NCBI RefSeq assembly: GCF_005930475.1
Contig: NZ_SJEW01000006.1
Coordinates: 1 to 64,000 of the forward strand
DNA from: Modestobacter altitudinis
GTDB taxonomy: Bacteria > Actinomycetota > Actinomycetes > Mycobacteriales > Geodermatophilaceae
Length of the DNA stretch: 64,000 bases
Reading direction: 5' to 3'
Shown: in pieces, positions 33,357 through 41,157 of the stretch
Layout: each line of letters begins with the position of its first letter
Position numbering within the stretch: the first letter of the stretch is position 1
Position numbers and translations under genes: made by a program
The notes under the pieces: generated by a model
Seen by the model: only the letters and a program-made list of their open reading frames with translations
Databases searched by the model: none
Told to the model about the DNA's origin: nothing

Positions 33357-35801
33357 TCAGGACGGTGGGAGCCGGGCCACCAGGAAGCGGGCCGTCTGGC
33401 TCCCGGCCACCGTCGCCACCTGCTCGGGGATGCCCGCGGCCACGATCCGGCCACCCTGGTCGCCCGCTCCCGGACCCAGGTCGATGACCCAGTCGGCGTC
33501 CGCGACGACGTCCATGTCGTGCTCGACCACCACGACCGTGTTGCCGGCGTCGACGAGCTGGTGGAGCTGCCGCATCAGCAGCTCCACGTCCGCGGGGTGC
33601 AGCCCGGTCGTCGGCTCGTCGAGCACGTACAGGGTGTGTCCACGCCGCGCCCGCTGAAGCTCGCTGGCGAGCTTCACCCGCTGCGCCTCACCGCCGGACA
33701 ACTCGGTGGCCGGTTGCCCGAGCCGCAGGTAGCCCAGGCCCACCTCCTGGAGCACCCGCAGGCTGGTGGCCACCGACGGCAGGTCGGCGAGGAACCCCGC
33801 AGCCTCCTCGACGGTCAGGTCGAGCACCTCGGCGACGTTCCGGCCGCGGTACGTGATCTCCAGGGTCTCGGGGTCGTAGCGGGCGCCGTGGCAGGTCGGG
33901 CAGGGCGAGTACGTGCCGGGCAGGAAGAGCAGCTCCACGGTGACGAAGCCCTCGCCCTGGCAGGTGGGGCAGCGGCCCTCGGCCACGTTGAAGGAGAACC
34001 GGCCGGCGGTGTAGCCGCGCGCCCGGGCCTCCTCGGTCTCCGCGAAGACCTTGCGGACGGCGTCGAACAGGCCGGTGTAGGTGGCCAGGTTCGACCGCGG
34101 GGTGCGGCCGATCGCCTTCTGGTCGACGCGGACCAGCCGGTCGACGGCCTCCAGCCCCTCGGCGCGCACGTCGGTGGCCGCGAGGTCCGGCACGTCGTCG
34201 TCTGCGTCGTCGTCCGCCTCGGCCTTCGGTGCGCCCAGCCGCTGGGTGACGACGTCGGTGAGCACCTGGCTGACCAGCGTGGACTTCCCCGACCCGGAGA
34301 CCCCGGTGACGGCGGTGAAGACGCCGAGCGGCACCCGGACGTCGACGTCCCGCAGGTTGTGCCGGTCGATGCCGTGCAGGTGCAGCTGCCCGGTGGGTTG
34401 CCGGCGGGGGCGGGCGGCCGGACGCTCCCGGGTGAAGAGGAAGCGCCGGGTCACCGACTCCTCGACCTCGGCCAGGCCGGCGACCGGACCGCTGTAGAGC
34501 ACCTGGCCGCCGCGTTCACCGGCCTGCGGGCCGACGTCGACGATCCAGTCCGCCCGGCCGGCCAGGGCCATGTCGTGCTCGATCACGAAGAGCGAGTTGC
34601 CGGCGGCGCGGAGCTGGTCGAGGACCACCAGCAGCGGTTCGGCGTCCGCCGGGTGCAGCCCTGCCGACGGCTCGTCCAGGACGTAGACGACCCCGAAGAG
34701 CCCGGACCGCAGCTGGGTCGCGATCCGCAGCCGCTGGAGCTCGCCCGGGGACAGGGTCGGGGTCGTCCGGTCCAGGCTGAGGTAGCCCAGGCCCAGCGTG
34801 GTGAGCACCTCGATCCGGGCGACCAGGTCGGCGCTGATCCGCACCGCCACGTCGGTCGTCGGTGCGGCGTCCCGCAATGTGTCGACCAGCGTCGTCAGCG
34901 GCAGCCCGGCCAGGTCGGCGATGTTCTTGCCCGCGAAGGTGACGGCCAGCGACTCGGGCCGCAGCCGGCTGCCCCCGCAGACCGGGCAGGTCGAGGTGCG
35001 GACGAAGCGCAGCGCCCGCTGGCGCATGGTCGGGCTCTTGGTGGTGGCGAGGGTGTGCAGCACGTAGGCCCGGGCACCGGTGTACCGGCCCTGGTAGTCG
35101 CGCTGCACCTGGTCCACCCCGCGGACGGGGTGCACGGTGACCTCGGGCTGCTCGTCGGTGAACAGGATCCAGTCGCGCTCGGCCTGCGGGATGTCGCGCC
35201 AGGGCCGGTCGACGTCGTGACCGAGCTCGACCAGGACGTCGCGCAGGCTCTTGCCGTACCAGGCACCGGGCCAGGCGGCGATCGCGCCGTCCCGGATGGT
35301 CAGCGACGGGTCGGGCACGAGGGTGTCCTCGGTGACCAGGTGGACCCGGCCGAGGCCCGAGCACTCCGGGCAGGCCCCCGCCGCGGTGTTGGGCGAGAAG
35401 GCGTCGGAGTCGAGCCTCGCGGCACCGTCCGGGTAGCTGCCGGCACGGGAGAACAGCATCCGCAGCGAGTTGGACAGCGTCGTCACGGTGCCGACGGTGG
35501 ACCGGCTGCTGGGCGCGCCCCGGCTCTGCTGGAGCGCCACCGCGGGCGGCAGCCCGGTGATCTCGTCGACGACCGGGGCGCCGACCTGCTGGATCAGCCG
35601 CCGGGCGTAGGGGGCCACCGACTCGAGGTAGCGGCGCTGCGCCTCCGCGTAGATGGTGCCGAAGGCCAGCGAGGACTTCCCGGAACCGGAGACGCCGGTG
35701 AAGACCACCAGGGCGTCCCGCGGCACGTCCACGTCGACGTTGCGCAGGTTGTGCTCGCGGGCGCCGCGGACTCGGACGTAGGGGTCCGCCTCGTCGATCA
35801 T
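33357..35801 (-). CDS. Short UvrA-like ABC ATPase (drug-resistance/DrrC type)
   Basis: 814 residues from the ATG at 35801. This is about 130 residues shorter than housekeeping UvrA, lacking most of the UvrB-binding/insertion region. Two ATPase halves are complete: Walker A '[27 protein letters not shown]' with signature '[18 protein letters not shown]', then '[15 protein letters not shown]' with '[16 protein letters not shown]'. Zinc modules 'CPECSG' and 'CPTCQG...CPTCHG' are present. Relatives (DrrC-like, class II UvrA) protect against DNA-binding drugs. It is not the main uvrA. Confidence 0.88.
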   Translation of the reverse strand: MIDEADPYVRVRGAREHNLRNVDVDVPRDALVVFTGVSGSGKSSLAFGTIYAEAQRRYLESVAPYARRLIQQVGAPVVDEITGLPPAVALQQSRGAPSSRSTVGTVTTLSNSLRMLFSRAGSYPDGAARLDSDAFSPNTAAGACPECSGLGRVHLVTEDTLVPDPSLTIRDGAIAAWPGAWYGKSLRDVLVELGHDVDRPWRDIPQAERDWILFTDEQPEVTVHPVRGVDQVQRDYQGRYTGARAYVLHTLATTKSPTMRQRALRFVRTSTCPVCGGSRLRPESLAVTFAGKNIADLAGLPLTTLVDTLRDAAPTTDVAVRISADLVARIEVLTTLGLGYLSLDRTTPTLSPGELQRLRIATQLRSGLFGVVYVLDEPSAGLHPADAEPLLVVLDQLRAAGNSLFVIEHDMALAGRADWIVDVGPQAGERGGQVLYSGPVAGLAEVEESVTRRFLFTRERPAARPRRQPTGQLHLHGIDRHNLRDVDVRVPLGVFTAVTGVSGSGKSTLVSQVLTDVVTQRLGAPKAEADDDADDDVPDLAATDVRAEGLEAVDRLVRVDQKAIGRTPRSNLATYTGLFDAVRKVFAETEEARARGYTAGRFSFNVAEGRCPTCQGEGFVTVELLFLPGTYSPCPTCHGARYDPETLEITYRGRNVAEVLDLTVEEAAGFLADLPSVATSLRVLQEVGLGYLRLGQPATELSGGEAQRVKLASELQRARRGHTLYVLDEPTTGLHPADVELLMRQLHQLVDAGNTVVVVEHDMDVVADADWVIDLGPGAGDQGGRIVAAGIPEQVATVAGSQTARFLVARLPPS

Positions 35802-35935
35802 GCCCTCAGCCTGACCGGCGCTCCGCACACCGGCGTCGGCGGGTCAGCCCTGCGCCGGGTCGGCACCGATCAGTTCCGCCGGCCGGGCTGGTCCATGCCG
35901 GCGTACCCACTCACACCACCGACGGGAGACCGACC

Positions 35936-36388
35936 GTGACCACCCCCGCACACCCCGGCCGCGCGTTCTTCGTGACCATGCCCGTGGCCGACGTCCAGCG
36001 CAGCCGGGCGTTCTTCACCGCGCTCGGGTTCGAATTCGACGAGAGCTTCTCCGGCGAGGGAGCCGCCTGCATGCTGGTCGGCGAGCAGGTCAGCGTCATG
36101 CTGGGCAGCCGCGAGCAGTTCGCCGAGCTCTCGAAGCTGCCGACGGGTGACCCCCGGACGCACGCGCTGGCGCTCTACTGCTTCAGCGTGCCCACCCGGG
36201 AGGACGTCGACCGGGTCGCCGACGCCGCACTGGCCGCAGGCGCCGTCGAGGCCGACGGCCTGGAGGACCTAGGCTTCATGGTCACGCGCAGCTTCTTCGA
36301 CCTCGACGGCCACGGCTGGCAGGTCATGTGGATGGACCCGGCGATGACGAGCCCGGCGTCCGAGGAGTCCGCGGCCGCGCCGGTCTGA
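35936..36388 (+). CDS. VOC-fold (glyoxalase/bleomycin-resistance-like) protein
   Basis: 150 residues, GTG start. It has the pattern 'RAFFVTMPVADVQRSRAFFTALGFEFDESF' followed by 'ACMLVGEQVSVML' and the C-terminal 'RSFFDLDGHGWQVMWMDPA', typical of the PhnB-like VOC group. Residues in the metal positions are only partly conserved. It is divergent from the UvrA paralogue. Confidence 0.87.
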   Translation: MTTPAHPGRAFFVTMPVADVQRSRAFFTALGFEFDESFSGEGAACMLVGEQVSVMLGSREQFAELSKLPTGDPRTHALALYCFSVPTREDVDRVADAALAAGAVEADGLEDLGFMVTRSFFDLDGHGWQVMWMDPAMTSPASEESAAAPV

Positions 36389-36393
36389 GCACG

Positions 36394-37371
36394 CTACTCA
36401 CCCAGCGCGTGAGCGGCTTCGGCGATGTCGCTCGCGGCGAGCGTCGTGACCTCGGCACGGTCGAGCGCATCAACGCTCCGGCCCTTGTCGCGGGTCAGCC
36501 GCAACGCCTGGCGGTTGAGCGCCTGCTCGAACAGCGTGCGCACGAAGCGCGCGTTGCCGGACTCCTGATCCGAGGTCAAGCCGCCGAGGGTGCGGCGGAG
36601 CGTCACCTGGGCGCCGGGCGCCAGCACGTACTCGTGCTGGGCCACGATGCCGGCGAAGATCGCTTCGAGTTCATCCGTCGAGTAGTCGGGGAACTCGATC
36701 TCGCGGGCGAAGCGCGAGCGGAGGCCGGGGTTGGAGAGCAGGAACTGCTCCATCAGCCGGGGATAGCCGGCCACGATCACCACAAGGCGGTGGCGGTGGT
36801 CCTCCATGCGCTTGAGCAGGACCTCGACCGCCTCGGGCCCGAAGTCCGGCCGGCCGTCGCCCTCCGGGGACAGCGAGTACGCCTCGTCGATGAACAAGAC
36901 GCCGTCGAGTGCCCGGCGGATCACGCGGTCGGTCTTGATCGCGGTCGCACCGACGTACTGCCCAACCAGAGCGGCGCGGTCGACCTCCACCAGGTGACCC
37001 TTCGACAGCAGGCCGACCGCCCGGTACATCTCGGCCAGGAGCCGCGCCACCGTGGTCTTGCCCGTGCCTGGGTTGCCGAGGAACACGAGATGCTGGGACG
37101 TCGCCGCCTCAGGCAGACCGTGCGCCTTGCGTCGCGCCTGCACCTGGAGGAAGGCGACGAGCGCCTGCACCTGCTCCTTGACCGCCTCCAGCCCGATGAG
37201 CCCGTCGAGTTCGGCCTGGATCACCGCGAGCGGCCGGGCCGGGCCGGGGCGGCCGCCGAAGAGGTCGCTCACCAGGTCGTCCACGCCACGGAGACCGGAC
37301 CGCGGGAGTTGATCGCTCAAGCGGCCGACGGTCTCACGGAGGTCGTCCAGTGGCTTGCGGTTGGACGCCAT
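36394..37371 (-). CDS. CbxX/SpoVK-type AAA+ ATPase
   Basis: 325 residues. '[33 protein letters not shown]' is the conserved entry of this family. Walker A is '[20 protein letters not shown]', Walker B '[11 protein letters not shown]', and the Arg finger region is '[18 protein letters not shown]'. In CbxX relatives it remodels Rubisco; in actinobacteria it also occurs as a stand-alone or ESX EccA-like ATPase. No partner is adjacent. It is the last clear chromosomal gene before the island boundary. Confidence 0.88.
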   Translation of the reverse strand: MASNRKPLDDLRETVGRLSDQLPRSGLRGVDDLVSDLFGGRPGPARPLAVIQAELDGLIGLEAVKEQVQALVAFLQVQARRKAHGLPEAATSQHLVFLGNPGTGKTTVARLLAEMYRAVGLLSKGHLVEVDRAALVGQYVGATAIKTDRVIRRALDGVLFIDEAYSLSPEGDGRPDFGPEAVEVLLKRMEDHRHRLVVIVAGYPRLMEQFLLSNPGLRSRFAREIEFPDYSTDELEAIFAGIVAQHEYVLAPGAQVTLRRTLGGLTSDQESGNARFVRTLFEQALNRQALRLTRDKGRSVDALDRAEVTTLAASDIAEAAHALGE

Positions 37372-37540
37372 GCCGGGAGCGTAGGCGCCCGCGGGACGGC
37401 GAGCCCGTCGTGAGCTGCTGCCCAGCGGCAGCGGTGGACGACCCTCAGAGCACCTCCGACCACCGGTGCCGAGCAGCTCGGACTGCCTGTGCGGAAGGCA
37501 AGAGAAAGCCCTGCCAGCGACATGTTGGTCTGGCTGACTT

Positions 37541-37578
37541 GCTCCCTCGATGGAACCTGAACCTAGAACCCTGCGATT
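37541..37578. repeat. Distal att repeat (degenerate tRNA-Asn 3' end)
   Basis: This 38-bp stretch matches 62897-62934 at 34 of 38 positions without gaps; exact runs are 11, 8 and 12 bp. It corresponds to the T-arm and acceptor 3' part of tRNA-Asn in reverse. The mismatches disrupt the T-stem, so it is not part of a second tRNA gene. It is the outer boundary of the island. Confidence 0.75.
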
Positions 37579-38781
37579 TGATCTTGGTTTAGTTGATCAA
37601 CGCTGGCGTTTGATGAAACGACGCCCTGAACAGCACGCATGTCGTTGATCGACGTTGACTGCATGAGGTCGTCTCAGTACGTTTTCGATGAGTAAGCGAT
37701 GCCTGTGCGACAGATTTAATTCCATCTTCCGGCGTCGCTCCACCCCCGGCCCGGCCCCCCTGCCCACTCGAATGCCAGGCAGACGGCCATCGCAATCCGT
37801 ACCAAGTCCGTTCAGCGTCCGCGACGGCTTCACGGCCACCAAGCCCGTCGAGGGGCGGGCACACGGCGCTCCTCCTCGGGAGCGCGACCACGTCGCTTGT
37901 CGTCGGTTCAGCGGACTCCACGGGCAAAGCAGCCCCGCGTGGAAGGCGACCAGTCGCGTGGTGACCACGTCCAGCTGCGCGGCAGTCAGCAGCGCGGCGA
38001 CCCGGTCGGCGCGCGCGGCGTGCCGGCCGCTTCCAGGTGGTGGCGGCCGTACTGGGCAGCAGTTCAGCACGCTGTTACGTCCCAGGGCAGCCATCGCCGG
38101 ACCTGGAGCGACAGCGGCACGCAGGTCAGCCTCTCCTCGATGCCATCCGCTGCGAGCCCGCCCGACGTACCAGGCTGCCCGGCGCGACCAGATCTGCTGC
38201 GCAGCCCAAGCCGCCCCCTCCGCCTCCAGGGTCAAGATCGGCTAAGCAAGCTCGCACTCTCCAACCTCTATGAGGTCATCAGGCGCGTGCAGTTCGGCCG
38301 TGAGGGCGGCGCGGTCATGAGGCTGCAGGTCCAGCCCATGAACAAGAAGGGGAAGTGGGAAGGAGTCTCTCGGACACGAGCCTGGGCGGGCCGGGCAAGT
38401 CCGACCTCTACATCACCCACCGCGGCGACGGCTGGATGGATTTCCCCGCTCAGACCCGCCACGACGTGACCGGACACCCCAACGCGATACCCAACCGGCA
38501 GGGCAGGATCCTTGGGGGCGACCAGTTCCCGCTGCTGGGTTGCCACGACACCGTCCGGGAGACGCTCGACACCTGGGCCTACGGCTGATGGACCAGAGAC
38601 GCGTAGACGACCCCGACGCTGCAGAACCACCGGACCGACCTCGACCAGCACCGGTCGGTCCCGAGTCCGCCAGACGTCTGGAAGTCGTTCAGGCACAAAG
38701 TCCTCCGCGGACGCTGCAGGTCAGGGGCAGCTGAAGTTAGCCCGAGGCACTGACAGGGTCGCGGAGGACCTCGTGGTGCGG
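37579..38781. other. No convincing gene (decayed island DNA)
   Basis: About 1.2 kb just inside the island border. Overlapping long frames on both strands (for example 37597-38235 minus and 37688-38245 plus) have low-complexity Arg/Pro/Ala composition and no family signature. The start is AT-richer with TTGATC repeats (37578-37600). A fragment at 38355-38588 plus reads SDLYITHRGDGWMDFPAQTR, which looks more protein-like, but I cannot assign it. Confidence 0.4.
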
Positions 38782-38952
38782 CTAGAAGGGGATGGGCGTC
38801 ACCCCCGGGTGAGCAACGCGGAAGTGCTCGTCCACGTCCTCATCGACGTGCTGCATGAAGCGGTCGGAACAGCCGGGCGTCTCGCACCGCGGCCAATCCG
38901 TGTCGTCGGCCTGGTAGCTGCGGATCATCAGGTAGTTCGAGGGCGTCGTCAT
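38782..38952 (-). CDS. Small zinc-finger-like protein, 56 aa
   Basis: The ATG is at 38952 and the TAG at 38784-38782. The peptide begins MTTPSNYLMIRSYQADD. It then has WPRCETPGCSDRFMQHV and DEHFRVAHPG, giving a C-x4-C...H...H arrangement like a C2H2 finger. Composition is balanced and unlike the surrounding noise frames. The ribosome-binding site is weak (GAGCGAG some distance upstream). It is likely a real small gene in otherwise empty island DNA. Function unknown; DNA binding or metal binding is possible. Confidence 0.45.
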   Translation of the reverse strand: MTTPSNYLMIRSYQADDTDWPRCETPGCSDRFMQHVDEDVDEHFRVAHPGVTPIPF

Positions 38953-39419
38953 GCGACACACGACAACAGTCGAGCTCGCTCAACGTCCACTCCTCAGCGT
39001 CCCGCTCTGAGCCAGCTCCCTCGATCGGGCGTAAGGGCGCAGGCGGGACCGCCCGGCGCCGTGGGTCGGAGCACTTCGTTTACGGGGCGGGAGGTCGTCG
39101 CCGTAGCGAGGCCGTGGCTGCCTGACTTGATCGCCATGGCTTGTCGGCACTGCAGGGCAAGCTCGTGGCGTCGACGCGGGGGGTGGACGCGGTCCTTGGT
39201 GCGCCCCACCCCGCATCGATCTACTGGCGCGCCCCCTCTGCCGGTCGAGCCCTGTCAATCTTCCCAGACTCGGAGACCGCTACGACTGTGGCGAGGACTA
39301 CCGCACCGTGGACGTCGCGGTGCACTCGATCTGGTACCCCTCGCTCAGTCGGTAGTTGCCGGAGGTGGCTCGCCAGGGGCAGGTTGCGTGTTGCGCCACT
39401 CCTCCAGGAGAGTCACGGG
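38953..39419. other. Intergenic island DNA, no gene seen
   Basis: 467 bp with only short frames of biased composition. One plus-strand stretch near 39261-39356 reads 'DRYDCGEDYRTVDVAVHSIWYPSLSR' before a stop and could be the end of a lost gene. The leader of the HNH-like gene, with AGGAGAG at 39408-39414, closes the region. Confidence 0.35.
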
Positions 39420-40298
39420 ATGGCACGCACCCGCAATCAGGAGATGCGCGCGAAGACCCCTTGCGCCCTGTGTGGCGAGCGGCTGTCTAGCCCCGACGGG
39501 GAGCATGTACTACCGCAAGGGTTGTTGCGCGCCCTGTTCCCGCAAGAATCTGGCCCATTTACCACCACTTGGGGGCCTAAAGAGGCGCCTCACCGGACGC
39601 TAATCGCCAGTACCTTTCAACGCGTGAAGCTGCCCTGTTGCGAACCGTGCAATAAGGAACTCAATCGCCGGTTCGAAAATCCTGGCAGTGGAACTGGCCG
39701 GCGCTTGCTCAGTGAGCTCGAGCCTTGCTTGTCAGGGGACGAATTGAAGACGGCCGCGATCTGGTTGCTCAAGACGTGGCTGCTCCTCGTACATCCAAAG
39801 ACTAGCGCAAACGATGGACTACCTCAGCCCAAAGCGTGGGACAGTGCCCCACCCAGTGTGTGGACCTGGCTGGTCGACGGGTCTGACCCGCCGGAGGGTC
39901 TAACCCTCTGGGTTCAGGACGGCGCGCATCCAGTGGTCGCTCCAGGGCAGGAGCACCACCTTTTCTTGCCGTTAATCCGGGCGGATGGCCGCGAATGGCA
40001 GTTCCTAGGTTTTGCTCTAGGGTTTGCGCGGCGGTACGTGAGCCTCGTCTACCACCCTGGTTGGGCTATTGAGCATCCTGGCGTGGCGGCCGGCACAGTC
40101 AAGCAGCTCTGGCCTCTAACAGGGGCTTCGTCGCTAATCGCCTTCCCAGATACACCTGCTCCAGTCGTCCGGTTTGTTGGCGGCTCGGTCGTCGAGTTTC
40201 AAGATGGGATACTGGGACGCCGGGAGCTTCCGCCTATGGTGCCGGACGAGTTACCGGACCATCGGGTTAGGCAATGGGTTCGATACATGAGCATTTGA
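39420..40298 (+). CDS. HNH-endonuclease-like protein of lower GC
   Basis: 292 residues from the ATG at 39420, with AGGAGAG upstream. The N-terminus has a zinc and HNH-like arrangement: CALC (C15, C18), 'GEHVLPQ' with H29, and 'LPCCEPCNKELNRRFE' with C73/C74, C77 and N78. This is the pattern of HNH-fold proteins in which a 'EH..P' takes the catalytic His position. The remaining two thirds are an uncharacterised aromatic-rich domain. Codon choice is visibly less GC-rich than in its neighbours, suggesting separate acquisition. A nuclease role in defence or mobility is plausible but unproved. Confidence 0.65.
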   Translation: MARTRNQEMRAKTPCALCGERLSSPDGEHVLPQGLLRALFPQESGPFTTTWGPKEAPHRTLIASTFQRVKLPCCEPCNKELNRRFENPGSGTGRRLLSELEPCLSGDELKTAAIWLLKTWLLLVHPKTSANDGLPQPKAWDSAPPSVWTWLVDGSDPPEGLTLWVQDGAHPVVAPGQEHHLFLPLIRADGREWQFLGFALGFARRYVSLVYHPGWAIEHPGVAAGTVKQLWPLTGASSLIAFPDTPAPVVRFVGGSVVEFQDGILGRRELPPMVPDELPDHRVRQWVRYMSI

Positions 40299-41157
40299 TG
40301 GGTCCAGGCTCTAGGGCCGACGTCTGCGCCGCGCTTGAACGACGACGAGAATCGATGCGCCGAGATCGCTACCCTGCGAGTTGATCTTGATCCGTTTGCT
40401 CGCGTTTGCTGTAGCGTATAAACGCAGCTCAAGGGCTACGTTATTAATGAGCCAAGCGAACCATTAATTGCGATTAACGACCATATTGAGTGCCTAAAAG
40501 AGTGCCTTGCGGTCAGGCTTGTCGATGCCGCGGGGAACGCTCGCCATCGATCGTTGTGCCTCAGTGCCGGCTCACGACCCAGGAGCTCCCACCGATCGAC
40601 GTCGGCCAGCCACTGTCGGCGGTAGAAGCTCCGTGTCGATTTGGCCGGACATGGGCGCCTACGCGCCTTCCCACCGAGGATGAGCCTCACCCCTCGGCTG
40701 GGCCGATTGCCTAGCCGACGCCCGTGCCCGGGACCCGGTTGGCAGGGGCACGGGCGGCGCTCGCGACGCCGAGCGCAGGGGCCGCCACTCCTCCGCCGAA
40801 GGGCGGAAGAGCTCCTCCGGAGGCGCGGGCGGACCCGACCCTTCGGTCTGCTTCCCGCGTGCCGGTGGCGAAGTGTCGGCCCCGACGGCGAGCATCGCCC
40901 ACGTGAGAGCTGTCGTGGACGGATCGAAAGTGACCTTCTCAAGCGGAGCGGGAGCAACCTCGTTGGCTGCGGACCATGTGGATACATCTCCCCCTGCAAG
41001 GCTGCTCCGCGGGGTCGGACAGTCTGGTGAAGTCCAAATGACACACCTCGCCACTGTCGTCTTGAGGTCACCACCATTCGCTACTCCCCCGGAAAGCGCT
41101 CCCCGTCTGCGACGGCTGGCCCCTACGTGCGGGCCACCCGTCTCCGGACGGGCGGGG
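40299..41157. other. 859-bp gap with att-like core and AT-rich palindromes
   Basis: No convincing coding frame. The first 200 bp are unusually AT-rich for this genome and hold the att-like core at 40371-40390 and the inverted repeats ATTAATG-N12-CATTAAT (40443-40468) and TTAAT-TGCG-ATTAA nearby. The rest, from 40.6 kb, returns to high GC with arginine/proline-rich noise frames. Confidence 0.4.
40371..40390. repeat. Third att-like core inside the island
   Basis: ACCCTGCGAGTTGATCTTGA matches 37568-37587 (ACCCTGCGATTTGATCTTGG) at 18 of 20 positions, and its first nine bases also match the tRNA-Asn site at 62924-62932. The similarity extends past the tRNA-derived part into element-specific sequence, as expected for an integrase-bound end. 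Confidence 0.45.

Noticed and set aside
33519-35939. 806-residue plus-strand frame
   Set aside because: Antisense of the UvrA-like gene; no motif of its own.
37541-37600. Second tRNA-Asn gene at the left island end
   Set aside because: Only the 3' part is present, the T-stem is broken by mismatches, and there is no anticodon arm. It is an att remnant.
37597-38235. 212-residue minus-strand frame inside the island border
   Set aside because: Biased composition, no recognisable domain, and overlapped by an equally long opposite frame. Treated as noise.
40436-41077. 213-residue minus-strand frame
   Set aside because: Arginine-rich noise in a gene-free stretch; the AT-rich end looks like a regulatory or att region.
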